Source of the DNA: a bacterium UBP2_UBA2255
GTDB taxonomy: Bacteria; Edwardsbacteria; AC1; EtOH8
Direction of reading: 5' to 3'
Length of the DNA: 64,000 nucleotides
NCBI GenBank assembly: GCA_002347565.1
Contig: DDXR01000058.1
Coordinates: forward strand, 61,523-125,522
Part shown: positions 44,248-52,854 of the stretch, piece by piece
Position numbering within the stretch: the stretch's first letter is position 1
Layout of the letters: every line of letters starts with the position of its first letter
Position numbers and translations under genes: made by a program
The notes under the pieces: generated by a model
The model's database searches: none
What the model was told of the DNA's origin: nothing
Seen by the model: the letters and a program-made list of their open reading frames with translations, nothing else

Positions 44248-47200
44248 TCACCTGACCTCGACCACCGTGTCCGGGATCCAGCCGAACACCTCGGGGTTGT
44301 ACATCTCCTCGGCCTTGGTCTGGGGCAGGGCGAAGCGGCCCGGTGTCAGCGCCCGCATGTAGTAGCTGTGGGCGTGGGTGCCGCTGCGCAGCAGGTCGGC
44401 GAAGCACAGCACCCGGTCGTCGCAGGTCTCGAAGTGGTTGAATCCGCCCCACCACCAGCCCCACTCGCGGTCGTCGCCGCCGAATTCCCCGCTGGGGCGC
44501 CCGCCCCGCAGCGCGTCGCTCTCGGTGGCGAAGCCGAGGTTGACCGGCTCGAACCCTGCCGGCAGCGGGTCGTCCACCACCACGAAGTGGCGGTCCTGGG
44601 TGGTGGTGACGCTCAGGGTCACCTTGTAAACCGTGCCGGCGGTGAAGCTCGTGACCAGGGTGTCGCCCGTCGCGGTGGCGATCTTCTTGGTGATCGCGAA
44701 GCCTTCGTCGCGGTACTTGACCGGCGCCAGCGGCGCGTAGGTCATGCGCAGGCCGTAGTACAGGCGCCCCGGGCCCTGTTTGGCGATCTCCACCGGTAGC
44801 TGCTTGCCCGGCGCGAACTCGGACAGACCGAAGCTCCTGGAGCGGGAGGTCAGCTCCCGTCCTTTGAACGTCTCGCTCAGGATCTCTTTGCCGGCCAGCT
44901 TGATGCTGGCCGTGAAGTCCGGGTCGTCCTTCTCGTAGACGTTGAGGTAGTCGTCGATGGCGGTGAACACCGCCATGTTCTCGTGGGTGGTGCGCCAGCG
45001 GCCAATTCTGCGCTCCTCCATCAACCACTTGACGACCTTCTCGGCGCCGGCGAACTCGCCCTTGGTCTCGAGCAACGTGGACAGGATGAACGAGGTCGAG
45101 ACCACGTTGGAGTAGAACACCCAGCAGTCGCTCTCGTCGCCGGCATCCTCGAAGTGCCAGGTGGTGGGCGCGACCTTGACGGTGTTGAACAGCTGCTGGG
45201 TGAGCTCGGCCCGCAGTTCCGGCTTTATTTTGGCGTGGTGCAGGGCCCGCAGCAGCATCGAGCGGCCGAACAGGTTCATCGAGTCGCGCCGGGCGCATAG
45301 CGCCGTCAGCCCGGCCTGGTCGGGCTTGCCCCACAGCGCCAGGACGTACCCGGCGTAGGCCATGGTGTTGTACTTCCAGCGGCGAGAGTAGGGCCAGTTG
45401 ACCTCGTTGATCTCGCCGATACGGCGCAGCGACGAGCGCAGGTAGTCCGTCCCCTTATCGACGACGCCCTGGTCGACCTGGTACCCTTTCTGCTTGGCCC
45501 GCTGCAACCCCCACAGCACATAGGCGGTCAGGTACGGGTCGCGGAACCGGCTGTCCATCCACAGACCGAAGGCGCCGTCCGGACCCTGGAACTTGTAGAT
45601 GCGTTCGATACCCGCCTGAACATAGGATCGGAGATTCCCGCCCCTGGCCGGCGCCAGATTGAAGTTGACGATCAGATCCTGGGCCAGGATCATCGGCATC
45701 AGCCCGGACAGGGTCTGTTCCAGGCAACCGTAGGGATAGTTGATCAGGTAGTCGAGCCCGCCCTCCAGCCCGGCGAACGCGGTCGAGCTGGCGGTCAGCT
45801 GGAGCGATCCGACGTCGGGCCAGACGTCGGCCGGGACCGTCAGCGCCTGCGAGGCCCGGCCGCCGGTCTGCTCGTACAGCGCCACCGTTTCGGTGATCTT
45901 GGGCAGCAGCACCGGCAGCCGCTGCTCCAGCCCGTCCGATCCTCCCTCGGCGCGGGCCGCGAATCGGAACACGGCCTCGCCGGCGGTGCGGGCGCGATAG
46001 GTGAACGCCACTTCGACCGGTTGATCGGGCTCGACCGTGACCGTCTTGGTCCCGGATCCCAGCAACTCCGCCCCGGCGACCGTGGCAGACACCTCGACCT
46101 GCTGGTCCCGGCCGGTGCGGTTGTGGACGGTGACTCCCGCGGACAGGCTGTCGCCGGCCCGCAGGAAGCGCGGCAGCGCCTCCAGCAGCATGATCCGCTT
46201 GGACACGGCGAAGGTCCGCTCGCCGGCGCCGAACTGCGAGGCCCTGGTGTGGGCGGTGGCCATGATCTTGAAGGAGGTCAGGTTGTCCGGCAGGCGGAAG
46301 CTGGCCCGGGCCTTCCCGTCCTTGTCGGTGTGCACCGCCGCCCGGTAGAACGGCGTAGTCAGGAACTCGCCCCGGAACCCGGCGTCGGGCCCGCCGCCGC
46401 CGCCCCGGTTCTCGCCCTTCTCTCCGTAGTTACGCTGGCCGATGACGTGCAGCCTGGTCTCGGCCGTCTCCACCGACAACGGCCGGGCGCCGTAGAACGC
46501 GTCGAAAGCGTCCGGGGTGCGGAAATCGATCAGGTTGAGCACGCCCCGGTCCACCACCGCCAGCGTCACCTCGGCGACGGCCGGTTTGTTGCGGGCGTCG
46601 CGCGCCGTCAGGCTGACGGTCACCGAGTCGCGCGGCTGGTAGGTATCGCGGTCGCTGGCCACGTCCACCGCCAGCCGTTTGGACCCGGGGTCGACCGCCA
46701 GGCTGAGGTAGCCGATCTTGAATCCCGGCTTGGCCAGGTCGTCGCCGTCCTCGGCGAAGGCGGGCGTCTCCAGCCGGCCCCGCAGCAGCACCACCGAGAC
46801 ATAGACGTTGGGCAGGTGCTCTGGCAGGATCGGCAGGTCGATCACCGGCGCGCTGCCAGTTAGGTCGAGCACACGCTGGGACAGGATGAACTCGCGCTCC
46901 ACCGTCACCAGCGCCCTGCAGGACGGGTAGGGCGACTTGACCATGATCCGCGCCCGCTCGCCCGGGCGGTAGCGCTCGCGGTCGGCCACCAGGTCGATCC
47001 GGTCGTCGTTGCGCGCCTGCCAGGACACGGCGCCCTGGCCGACGGCGTAGAAGTACCCGCTGTTGATGATCCGGTTGCCGCGGCGGTCCGAGGCCCGCAG
47101 CCGGAAGACGTAGAAGCCCGGCTTGTCGGGCACGTAGGCGATCCCGGCCGGCGACTGGCCGGTCCTGACCGAGGCCGTGTGGACCGTGCTGTCCTTGCGC

Positions 47201-50200
47201 TCGCTGTACCATTCGTAGCGCCCGCCGGCGCCGGCCCGCCGGGCCGAGATCCACTGCTGGCGGACGATCTCCGCCGACACCGCCTGGCCGTGCTCCAGGG
47301 CGCCGTCGGGCCGCGCGGCGATCACCGACAGCTGGACCTCCCTGCCCACGTCGCAGAAGCTGGTGTTCTGCTGGTAGCCGATGTAGAACTCGCCGCGGTG
47401 CACCACGGCCTGGCGCCTGCCGGACATGGTGGTGCGGTCGGCGGCGGCGACCGTGGCCTCGACCGTCAGCGCCATGGTGCCGGAGCCCCCTCGCAGGTCG
47501 ATCATGGCGCCGACGGCGGCGGCGCCCCGGGCGTCGAGCTGGCCCTCGCCCGATGCCAGCAGCGATCCGTAGTCCGGCGATTCGTCCCACCACCAGGAGC
47601 GGTTGAAGCTGAACCCCTCGCGGCCGGGCGGCGAGTAGCCGTACGGCGCCAGCCGCGCCGCCCAAGAGAACTTCTGGCCCGCCATCGGCGCGCCGAACAG
47701 GTACCGGGCGCCCACGGTCGCGGCCAGGGTGTCGCCCGCAACGTACGCGGCGCTGCCGGTGGCGACCGTCACCTCGAACGTCGCCGGCTTGTAAGCCTCC
47801 ACCCGGAAGGTCTCGGAGGCGCGCATCGCAGGCGCCGAGTCGCAGGTGACGCTGATCGAGTAGTAGCCGCTGGGCGCGCCGGGCTTGAGCTGCAGCGCAT
47901 GCCCGAACGACCCCCAGTCCGACAGCGCCACCGGCGCGTTGACCAGCTCCTGGTCGCGCGAGTCGCGGATCACCAGCGTCATTCTGCGGACGGCCGGCAG
48001 CTCCCACTGGCCGCGCCGCTTCTGGCGGAAGATGCCCTTGACGAACACCTGCTCGCCCGCCCGGTAGAGGCCGCGCTCGGTGAACAGGTATCCCTGGTGC
48101 TGCACCGGCCGCGGGTTCCAGTCGTAGGGCAGCCCGAACTCGTAAGGCTCGACACCCGTGCCCCAGCGCGAGGCCAGCACCGCGCGGTCGCTCCCCTCGC
48201 TGACGATGGCCCACACCCGCGGCCGCGGGCCGTAGTAGTAGCCGTCCTCGTCCGCCTGCGGCGGCGCGATGCCCAGCGCGGCCCACCCCGGGCAGACGCA
48301 CAGGCCGCTCCCGTCGGTGGTCCCGTTGAACAGCACGGCGTTGTCATCGCCGCGCAGCTGGACGGCGGCGCCGGCCGCCGGCCGGCAGTCCTTGAGCCGG
48401 GTGGCCCAGATCAGGATGTTGTCGGCCGAGAACTTGCCGGTCAGCCCGAGGGCGGTCACCTGGACGAAGCCGGTTACCGACCGCAGCCGGGTGGTGTCCA
48501 CCCAGCGGTCGTACGAGCGTTCGCGCGGCGGCAGGCCGTAGACGTTGTAGTAGACCAGGCCGGTATTTTCGGCGGACAGCGCCGGCCTCAGCTCGAAGGG
48601 CAGCCGCTTCAGCACGTTGCGGCTCGTCTTCAGCTCCCATTCGTCGCTGGCCGCGCCCGGCCAGCCGGACACCGGGTGGTCTTGCGGCACGCCGTTCTTC
48701 AGCAGGGGGACCAGGTCATCGGTCGGCACATTGGCGAAGCGTCGCTGGACGTGCTTCCAGTTCATGGCGGCCACCGGCAGCCGGGCCGGCAGGTACGACT
48801 CCAGAACGCCGATGCCGCCGGGCACATGCACCGCCGAGTTGTAGCCAGCGGTCCTGACCCTGAACGACTCGTCCCTGCCCAGCACCTGGCCGTACATGTC
48901 GCGCAGCTTGCCGGAGATGGTGAACCGGTATTCGGTTTCCGGCTTGAACTGGAACCGCAGCGACGGCTTGAGCCCCGAGTTGCCGTGGTAGTATTCGCCC
49001 TCGCCGTCCCCGTCACCCTCATCGCCGTCCCGCTGGCCGTGCAGCGGTACCTTCGGCGCGACCGCGAGGTGCTTCAGCAGGTCGGAGATGTACACCGGGT
49101 TGGAGAACTGGAACACCATCGGGCTGGACGGGTCGCTGTCCGGCTCCTGGCCGGCAGCGGCGAACCGGAAGTGGTTGTAAGTGGAGAACTCCACCGTCTG
49201 GGCGCTCGCCAGCCCCAAAGTCCCCGCGGCCGCGGGCAGGCCCTTGGCCAGCGTGACGCGGATCCTGCGCTCCTGCGGCATGGCCGCCACCCGGTCGAGA
49301 TGCTCGTCGTAGGCCTTGATCAGCAGCAGCCGGTTGAGCCGCGCCAGGTTGTCGCCCGACAGCTTCTGCGCGGCCAGCGTCCTGGTGCCCTGGTTCAGCC
49401 CGACATGGGCGAACCGGGTCTCGGCGTACAGCGGGGCGTCCCTGACGGCCCGGTTGATGTCGGCGACCACCGCCTGCTTTAGGGCCTGGTCCGCCGGCAT
49501 CCGGATGTCGTACTCCGCCAGCAGCCTGCGCGTGCCGGCCGAGAATCGGGACTCGAGGAAGCGCGACACCGAGTCGTCCGGGTTGCGGAACAGCCGCCAG
49601 AAATGCTCCGCGAAGTCGGCGGCTGCCAATTCGCCGCCCGCGGAGATCATTCTGACCGCGGACAGCGTCAGCACGTTGCTCCCCCGCGCCTGACCCAGCC
49701 TCCGGCGCTCGGCCTCACCCGGGCTGGCCAAGGCCATCGCCAGCGGCGCCGCCCTGCCCTTGTCGTCGATCGTCGCCACCGCGACGAAGGCGCGGGCCTT
49801 GGCGGCGTCCATCGGCTGGTTGAAGTACAGGCAGATCACCTGCTTGAGGTTGACCTGCGCCGCGCCGTGGTACGGATTCGAGTAGGTGAGCTGGGGCCGC
49901 GGCGTCTCGAACGACCAGGACTCGTCCCTGGCCAGGGCCGCGCCGGAAATCGACTTGGTGCCGGCCGGCACCCGCACCCGGTAGGCGGTGGCAAAATCCA
50001 GCGTATCCCGCGGGGTGAACACCAGCGTGGCCGGTCCCTTCCAGCGGTACTGGCCCCTGACGGCCGGCGTCACCGACAACGGGCCGGACCCGTCGCCCGC
50101 GGGCAGCGCCTGCAGCGGCACCATCGGCTGGCTGAACGTGACGGTGATCTCCATCGCCTGTCCGATGGAGCCGACCGGCCCGACCGGCGTCTTGGCCACC

Positions 50201-50298
50201 ACCCGCAGATCTCCCTGCGCCAGGGCCGTCCCGGCCGCCAGCCAGATCGCGGCGGCGATCAGCGGCGCCGGGTGGCTGTTTTGGTAACGCTGACTCAT
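44248..50298 (-). CDS. Bacterial alpha-2-macroglobulin (thioester type)
   Basis: 2016 residues. The signal peptide (~1-27) has no lipobox Cys, unlike E. coli YfhM. Repeated macroglobulin domains are followed by a bait region. The thioester motif GCLEQ has its Cys at residue 1525, inside the alpha-helical TED toroid. The receptor-like C-terminal domain holds DDPLPAGFEPVNLGF. It traps proteases that cut the bait by covalent thioester attack, protecting the periplasm; the pbpC neighbour would repair the wall. The ATG at 50298 has AGGAGA 6 nt upstream. Confidence 0.93.
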   Translation of the reverse strand: MSQRYQNSHPAPLIAAAIWLAAGTALAQGDLRVVAKTPVGPVGSIGQAMEITVTFSQPMVPLQALPAGDGSGPLSVTPAVRGQYRWKGPATLVFTPRDTLDFATAYRVRVPAGTKSISGAALARDESWSFETPRPQLTYSNPYHGAAQVNLKQVICLYFNQPMDAAKARAFVAVATIDDKGRAAPLAMALASPGEAERRRLGQARGSNVLTLSAVRMISAGGELAAADFAEHFWRLFRNPDDSVSRFLESRFSAGTRRLLAEYDIRMPADQALKQAVVADINRAVRDAPLYAETRFAHVGLNQGTRTLAAQKLSGDNLARLNRLLLIKAYDEHLDRVAAMPQERRIRVTLAKGLPAAAGTLGLASAQTVEFSTYNHFRFAAAGQEPDSDPSSPMVFQFSNPVYISDLLKHLAVAPKVPLHGQRDGDEGDGDGEGEYYHGNSGLKPSLRFQFKPETEYRFTISGKLRDMYGQVLGRDESFRVRTAGYNSAVHVPGGIGVLESYLPARLPVAAMNWKHVQRRFANVPTDDLVPLLKNGVPQDHPVSGWPGAASDEWELKTSRNVLKRLPFELRPALSAENTGLVYYNVYGLPPRERSYDRWVDTTRLRSVTGFVQVTALGLTGKFSADNILIWATRLKDCRPAAGAAVQLRGDDNAVLFNGTTDGSGLCVCPGWAALGIAPPQADEDGYYYGPRPRVWAIVSEGSDRAVLASRWGTGVEPYEFGLPYDWNPRPVQHQGYLFTERGLYRAGEQVFVKGIFRQKRRGQWELPAVRRMTLVIRDSRDQELVNAPVALSDWGSFGHALQLKPGAPSGYYSISVTCDSAPAMRASETFRVEAYKPATFEVTVATGSAAYVAGDTLAATVGARYLFGAPMAGQKFSWAARLAPYGYSPPGREGFSFNRSWWWDESPDYGSLLASGEGQLDARGAAAVGAMIDLRGGSGTMALTVEATVAAADRTTMSGRRQAVVHRGEFYIGYQQNTSFCDVGREVQLSVIAARPDGALEHGQAVSAEIVRQQWISARRAGAGGRYEWYSERKDSTVHTASVRTGQSPAGIAYVPDKPGFYVFRLRASDRRGNRIINSGYFYAVGQGAVSWQARNDDRIDLVADRERYRPGERARIMVKSPYPSCRALVTVEREFILSQRVLDLTGSAPVIDLPILPEHLPNVYVSVVLLRGRLETPAFAEDGDDLAKPGFKIGYLSLAVDPGSKRLAVDVASDRDTYQPRDSVTVSLTARDARNKPAVAEVTLAVVDRGVLNLIDFRTPDAFDAFYGARPLSVETAETRLHVIGQRNYGEKGENRGGGGGPDAGFRGEFLTTPFYRAAVHTDKDGKARASFRLPDNLTSFKIMATAHTRASQFGAGERTFAVSKRIMLLEALPRFLRAGDSLSAGVTVHNRTGRDQQVEVSATVAGAELLGSGTKTVTVEPDQPVEVAFTYRARTAGEAVFRFAARAEGGSDGLEQRLPVLLPKITETVALYEQTGGRASQALTVPADVWPDVGSLQLTASSTAFAGLEGGLDYLINYPYGCLEQTLSGLMPMILAQDLIVNFNLAPARGGNLRSYVQAGIERIYKFQGPDGAFGLWMDSRFRDPYLTAYVLWGLQRAKQKGYQVDQGVVDKGTDYLRSSLRRIGEINEVNWPYSRRWKYNTMAYAGYVLALWGKPDQAGLTALCARRDSMNLFGRSMLLRALHHAKIKPELRAELTQQLFNTVKVAPTTWHFEDAGDESDCWVFYSNVVSTSFILSTLLETKGEFAGAEKVVKWLMEERRIGRWRTTHENMAVFTAIDDYLNVYEKDDPDFTASIKLAGKEILSETFKGRELTSRSRSFGLSEFAPGKQLPVEIAKQGPGRLYYGLRMTYAPLAPVKYRDEGFAITKKIATATGDTLVTSFTAGTVYKVTLSVTTTQDRHFVVVDDPLPAGFEPVNLGFATESDALRGGRPSGEFGGDDREWGWWWGGFNHFETCDDRVLCFADLLRSGTHAHSYYMRALTPGRFALPQTKAEEMYNPEVFGWIPDTVVEVR

Positions 50299-50368
50299 GT
50301 CTGTCTCCTGTCGGTTGCGTGGCGGCGGCCGGCCAAACCCCGGCCCAGGGGCGCGCGGCCGTGTCCGG

Positions 50369-50374
50369 ATTATA
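50369..50374 (-). promoter_or_regulatory. Extended -10 element upstream of the macroglobulin gene
   Basis: TGC-TATAAT on the minus strand, with no good -35 match 17 nt upstream. Confidence 0.45.
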
Positions 50375-50447
50375 GCACAAACGGCCGCGCCGGGTGCGGG
50401 AATTCAGCCGCGGCCGGCAGCGCCGCCGGCCGCGGCCAATATCACCC

Positions 50448-50477
50448 TTGACACGGGGAGTCGGGATGGTATACAAT
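50448..50477 (+). promoter_or_regulatory. Promoter of tadA
   Basis: -35 TTGACA (50448-50453) and -10 TACAAT (50472-50477) at 18 nt, or TATACA (50470-50475) at 16 nt with an extended TGG. The ATG at 50491 follows 13 nt later. Confidence 0.65.
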
Positions 50478-50490
50478 TGTTCTTTGCGCC

Positions 50491-50976
50491 ATGGACAGAG
50501 TGACAGCCTCCTTCACCCCGGACGATTCGCGGCACATGCGCCGCGCTCTGGCGCTGGCCGCGCGCGCGGCGGACGACGGCGAGGTCCCGGTCGGCGCAGT
50601 GGTGGTCTGCGGGGGGGCGGTGGTCGGGCGCGGCCGCAACCTGGTCGAGGCGAGGCACAGCGCCCTGGCCCACGCCGAGATGATCGCCCTGGCGCAGGCC
50701 GCCCGCAAGCTGGGCCGCTGGCGGCTGACCGGCTGCACGCTCTACGTCACGCTGGAGCCCTGCGCCATGTGCGCCGGCGCCCTGGTGCTGTCGCGGATCG
50801 ACCGGCTGGTCTATGCGGCGGCGGACCCCAAGGCCGGCGCCTGCGGCTCGGTGCTGACCGTCGCCGCGAACAGGAAACTGAACCACACGGCGGCGGTCGA
50901 GGGCGGCCTGCTCGCGGAGGAGGCGGCGGCGCTGCTCAAGGATTTCTTCCGCCAGAAGCGCAAACGACGAGGCTGA
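50491..50976 (+). CDS. tadA: tRNA-specific adenosine deaminase
   Basis: 161 residues. It carries the deaminase signatures HAE (in LAHAEMIAL), with Glu as proton shuttle, and PCAMC (in LEPCAMCAGAL) for zinc. DPKAGACGSVL is the TadA-specific loop. It converts adenosine 34 of tRNA-Arg(ACG) to inosine. The C-terminal KRKRRG tail suits tRNA binding. It is a single-gene unit with its own promoter. Confidence 0.95.
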   Translation: MDRVTASFTPDDSRHMRRALALAARAADDGEVPVGAVVVCGGAVVGRGRNLVEARHSALAHAEMIALAQAARKLGRWRLTGCTLYVTLEPCAMCAGALVLSRIDRLVYAAADPKAGACGSVLTVAANRKLNHTAAVEGGLLAEEAAALLKDFFRQKRKRRG

Positions 50977-51051
50977 CCGGTCACCGTCGGACCGGACGAT
51001 CCGACCGCTGCCCTAGTTCATGTCTTCCTGGATTCCTGATAGAAAAATTCC

Positions 51052-51174
51052 GGAGAGTTGGCCGAGCTGGTTGCCACCGCTCAGCGGGGTCCCGCCAAAG
51101 GCGGGAAAGGCGCACACAAATGTATTGGGCATACATAATCCAAAGTACGTCAACGTGGCAATGCCTGTAAGAAA
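51052..51174 (+). pseudogene. tRNA-Ser 5' fragment plus GIY-YIG N-terminal remnant
   Basis: The first 22 bases (51052-51073) are identical to the 5' end of the intact tRNA-Ser at 51192. After about 45 nt an ATG at 51119 opens a 16-residue frame, MYWAYIIQSTSTWQCL, then stop. That is the start of a GIY-YIG nuclease domain (usual form MY.VYILQS). GIY-YIG genes are often found beside tRNAs, so I read this as debris of a tRNA/GIY-YIG duplication or insertion. Confidence 0.6.
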
Positions 51175-51191
51175 TTGACAATCCAGTAACT

Positions 51192-51285
51192 GGAGAGTTG
51201 GCCGAGCTGGTTGAAGGCGCACGACTCGAAATCGTGTATGCCGTGATGAACGGCATCCGGGGTTCGAATCCCTGACTCTCCGCCA
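51192..51285 (+). tRNA. tRNA-Ser (anticodon CGA)
   Basis: A 94-nt type II tRNA with encoded CCA. The acceptor GGAGAGT pairs with ACTCTCC. The anticodon stem ACGA/TCGT carries the loop CTCGAAA, there is a long variable arm (TATGCCGTGATGAACGGCAT) and the T-loop is TTCGAAT. It reads UCG codons. Confidence 0.95.
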
Positions 51286-51292
51286 GAACGTA

Positions 51293-51320
51293 AAAACCCG
51301 GCAGCATCGCTGCCGGTTTT
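51293..51320. terminator. Terminator after tRNA-Ser, also facing the RHS remnant
   Basis: CCGGCAGC / GCTGCCGG stem with a 3-nt loop, flanked by an A-run on the left and a T-run on the right. It can act on both strands. Confidence 0.82.
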
Positions 51321-51325
51321 CCCAT

Positions 51326-51658
51326 TTATACGACGTACAACACATTATAGAGCCCCCCGGCGCTTTGGTCCGGCGTGTACGGGCCGTAGCTCACGCAGTT
51401 GTACAGGGGGATGTTCCCCTTGGTGGATTTTAACGCCGACAGATCTACCGCCTGTGGATCGCTTACCACCGCCACCTCCGGCTGGTGGTTCAGCCGGCTG
51501 TCCTCGTAAGTCCAGTTCTGGGTGGACGGCACCTGCATCGCCAGGTGCTTGCCGCCCAGGCCATAGAGGTATTTTCGCACGATGTTGCCGTCGTTGTCAA
51601 GGTCGCAGATCACGTTGCCCCGAGCGTAGTCGCGGGGCCGGAGCGGCCACGCGGACAT
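51326..51658 (-). pseudogene. RHS/YD-repeat C-terminal remnant
   Basis: A 110-residue frame from an ATG at 51658. The part RGNVICDLDNDGNIVRKYLYGLGGK matches the closing YD repeats of RHS-type proteins; the rest has no recognised fold. The reading frame continues upstream, but there it is antisense to the B12 riboswitch, so the gene has lost its body. The riboswitch -35 box begins at 51658, right at the break. Confidence 0.55.
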
Positions 51659-51686
51659 TGACACCGCGCCGGCGATCTGGTATAAT
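51658..51686 (+). promoter_or_regulatory. Promoter of the B12 uptake operon
   Basis: Perfect -35 TTGACA (51658-51663), 17-nt spacer and perfect extended -10 TGG-TATAAT (51681-51686). Confidence 0.85.
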
Positions 51687-51692
51687 CCCGGC

Positions 51693-51864
51693 GTCAAGGT
51701 GCTCCCGGTTTTCCGGGAGATAATCGGGAATCCCGTGCTCCGAGCGTTTCGGAAAATCGGGAGCTGCCCCGCAACTGTGAGCCGCATTCGGACCGGGCGA
51801 TGCAACGGCCACTGTCGGTCATCCGACGGGAAGGCGCATCGCCGCGGCGAGCCAGGAGACCGGC
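51693..51864 (+). ncRNA. Cobalamin (AdoCbl) riboswitch
   Basis: Conserved blocks appear in order. They are AAGGTGCTCC at the 5' side, GGGAGATAATCGGGAATCCCGTG, the B12 box GGGAGCTGCCCCGCAACTGTGAGC, GCCACTG, GGGAAGGCGCATCGC and the closing AGCCAGGAGACCGGCC. Metabolite binding would favour the terminator at 51924-51955, turning off btuF-C-D-B when B12 is plentiful. The size is typical of the class I (long) type. Confidence 0.93.
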
Positions 51865-51923
51865 CTTGATGCCCATGCAATCCGCCTTCGGGGGAGGGTC
51901 GGGTTCTGACGTTCGTCGCCGAG

Positions 51924-51955
51924 AACCTGATCTTTCACCAAGATCAGGTTTTTTC
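51924..51955 (+). terminator. Riboswitch-controlled terminator
   Basis: AACCTGATCTT / AAGATCAGGTT stem (51924-51950) followed by TTTT. It ends 6 nt before the btuF ATG; the AGG in its 3' arm is the only ribosome-site-like sequence, so the hairpin may control translation too. Confidence 0.9.
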
Positions 51956-51960
51956 GTCGC

Positions 51961-52854
51961 ATGAAAAGATCGCTGGCACTCATCATCATCGCCGCCTGCC
52001 TGGCCGGCGGGTGCGCCAGGCAGCATCCCCACTCGGCGCTGACGCTGGTCGACGACGCCGGGCGTCGCGTGGCCCTGTCGGCGGTGCCGAACCGGGTGGT
52101 CTCGCTAGGGCCCAGCATCACCGAGACGGTCTATGCCCTGGGCGAGCAGGACCGCCTGGTGGGCGTCACGTCCTGGTGCAACTACCCGCCGGAGGCGTCG
52201 CGCAAGACCGTGGTCGGCGACGCGACCAGCTTCAACCCCGAGCGGCTGCTGGCGCTGGCGCCCGACCTGGTGATCCTGGCGGGCACGGCGCAGAGCCCGG
52301 CTCTGGAGCGGCTGGAGGCGCTGGGGATCCCGGCGCTGGTGCTCGATCCCAGGACGCCCGACGACATCATCGCCGATATCGAGCTGGTGGGGCGCGCGCT
52401 GGACACCGGGCTCCGGGCCGATTCGCTGGCGTCCGGGATGCGGGCGTCGCTGGGCCGGTTCCGGGATTCCGCCGAACTCGTTCCCGCCGGCCGCCGCCCG
52501 ACGGTGTTCGCCGAGATCGGCTCCACGCCGCTGTTCGCGGCCGGGCCGCGCAGCTTCCTGGGACAGATGATCGCGCTGGCCGGCGGCCGCGCGGTCCCGG
52601 ACGACCTGCCGCAGGACTACGCGGCCGTCAATCCGGAGCGGGTGATCGGGCAGGATCCAGACATCATCCTGGTCCTGCATCCCATGGCCACGCGCGGCGA
52701 CGTCATCGCACGCATCGGCTGGTCCCGGATCGCCGCGGCCAGGAACGGCCGGGTGCATGACGGCATCGATCTGGACATCGTGCTGCGGCCCGGGCCGCGG
52801 TTCCTGCAGGGCGTCGACCAGCTGCGGATGATCATCGATGGCCAACGGCCGTAG
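51961..52854 (+). CDS. btuF: B12-binding lipoprotein (BtuF-like)
   Basis: 297 residues. A lipoprotein signal (LAGGCARQ) is followed by the two-lobe TroA/BtuF fold: NRVVSLGPSITETVYALGEQDRLVG, then TSWCNYPPEA, the usual B12-binding region. It delivers cobalamin to the permease from the periplasm. It is the first gene after the riboswitch, and its stop overlaps the permease start by 17 nt. Confidence 0.92.
   Translation: MKRSLALIIIAACLAGGCARQHPHSALTLVDDAGRRVALSAVPNRVVSLGPSITETVYALGEQDRLVGVTSWCNYPPEASRKTVVGDATSFNPERLLALAPDLVILAGTAQSPALERLEALGIPALVLDPRTPDDIIADIELVGRALDTGLRADSLASGMRASLGRFRDSAELVPAGRRPTVFAEIGSTPLFAAGPRSFLGQMIALAGGRAVPDDLPQDYAAVNPERVIGQDPDIILVLHPMATRGDVIARIGWSRIAAARNGRVHDGIDLDIVLRPGPRFLQGVDQLRMIIDGQRP

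Noticed and set aside
47179..49482. 767-aa plus-strand frame opposite the alpha-2-macroglobulin
   Set aside because: Low-complexity antisense shadow; the minus-strand product has signal peptide, thioester and full length.
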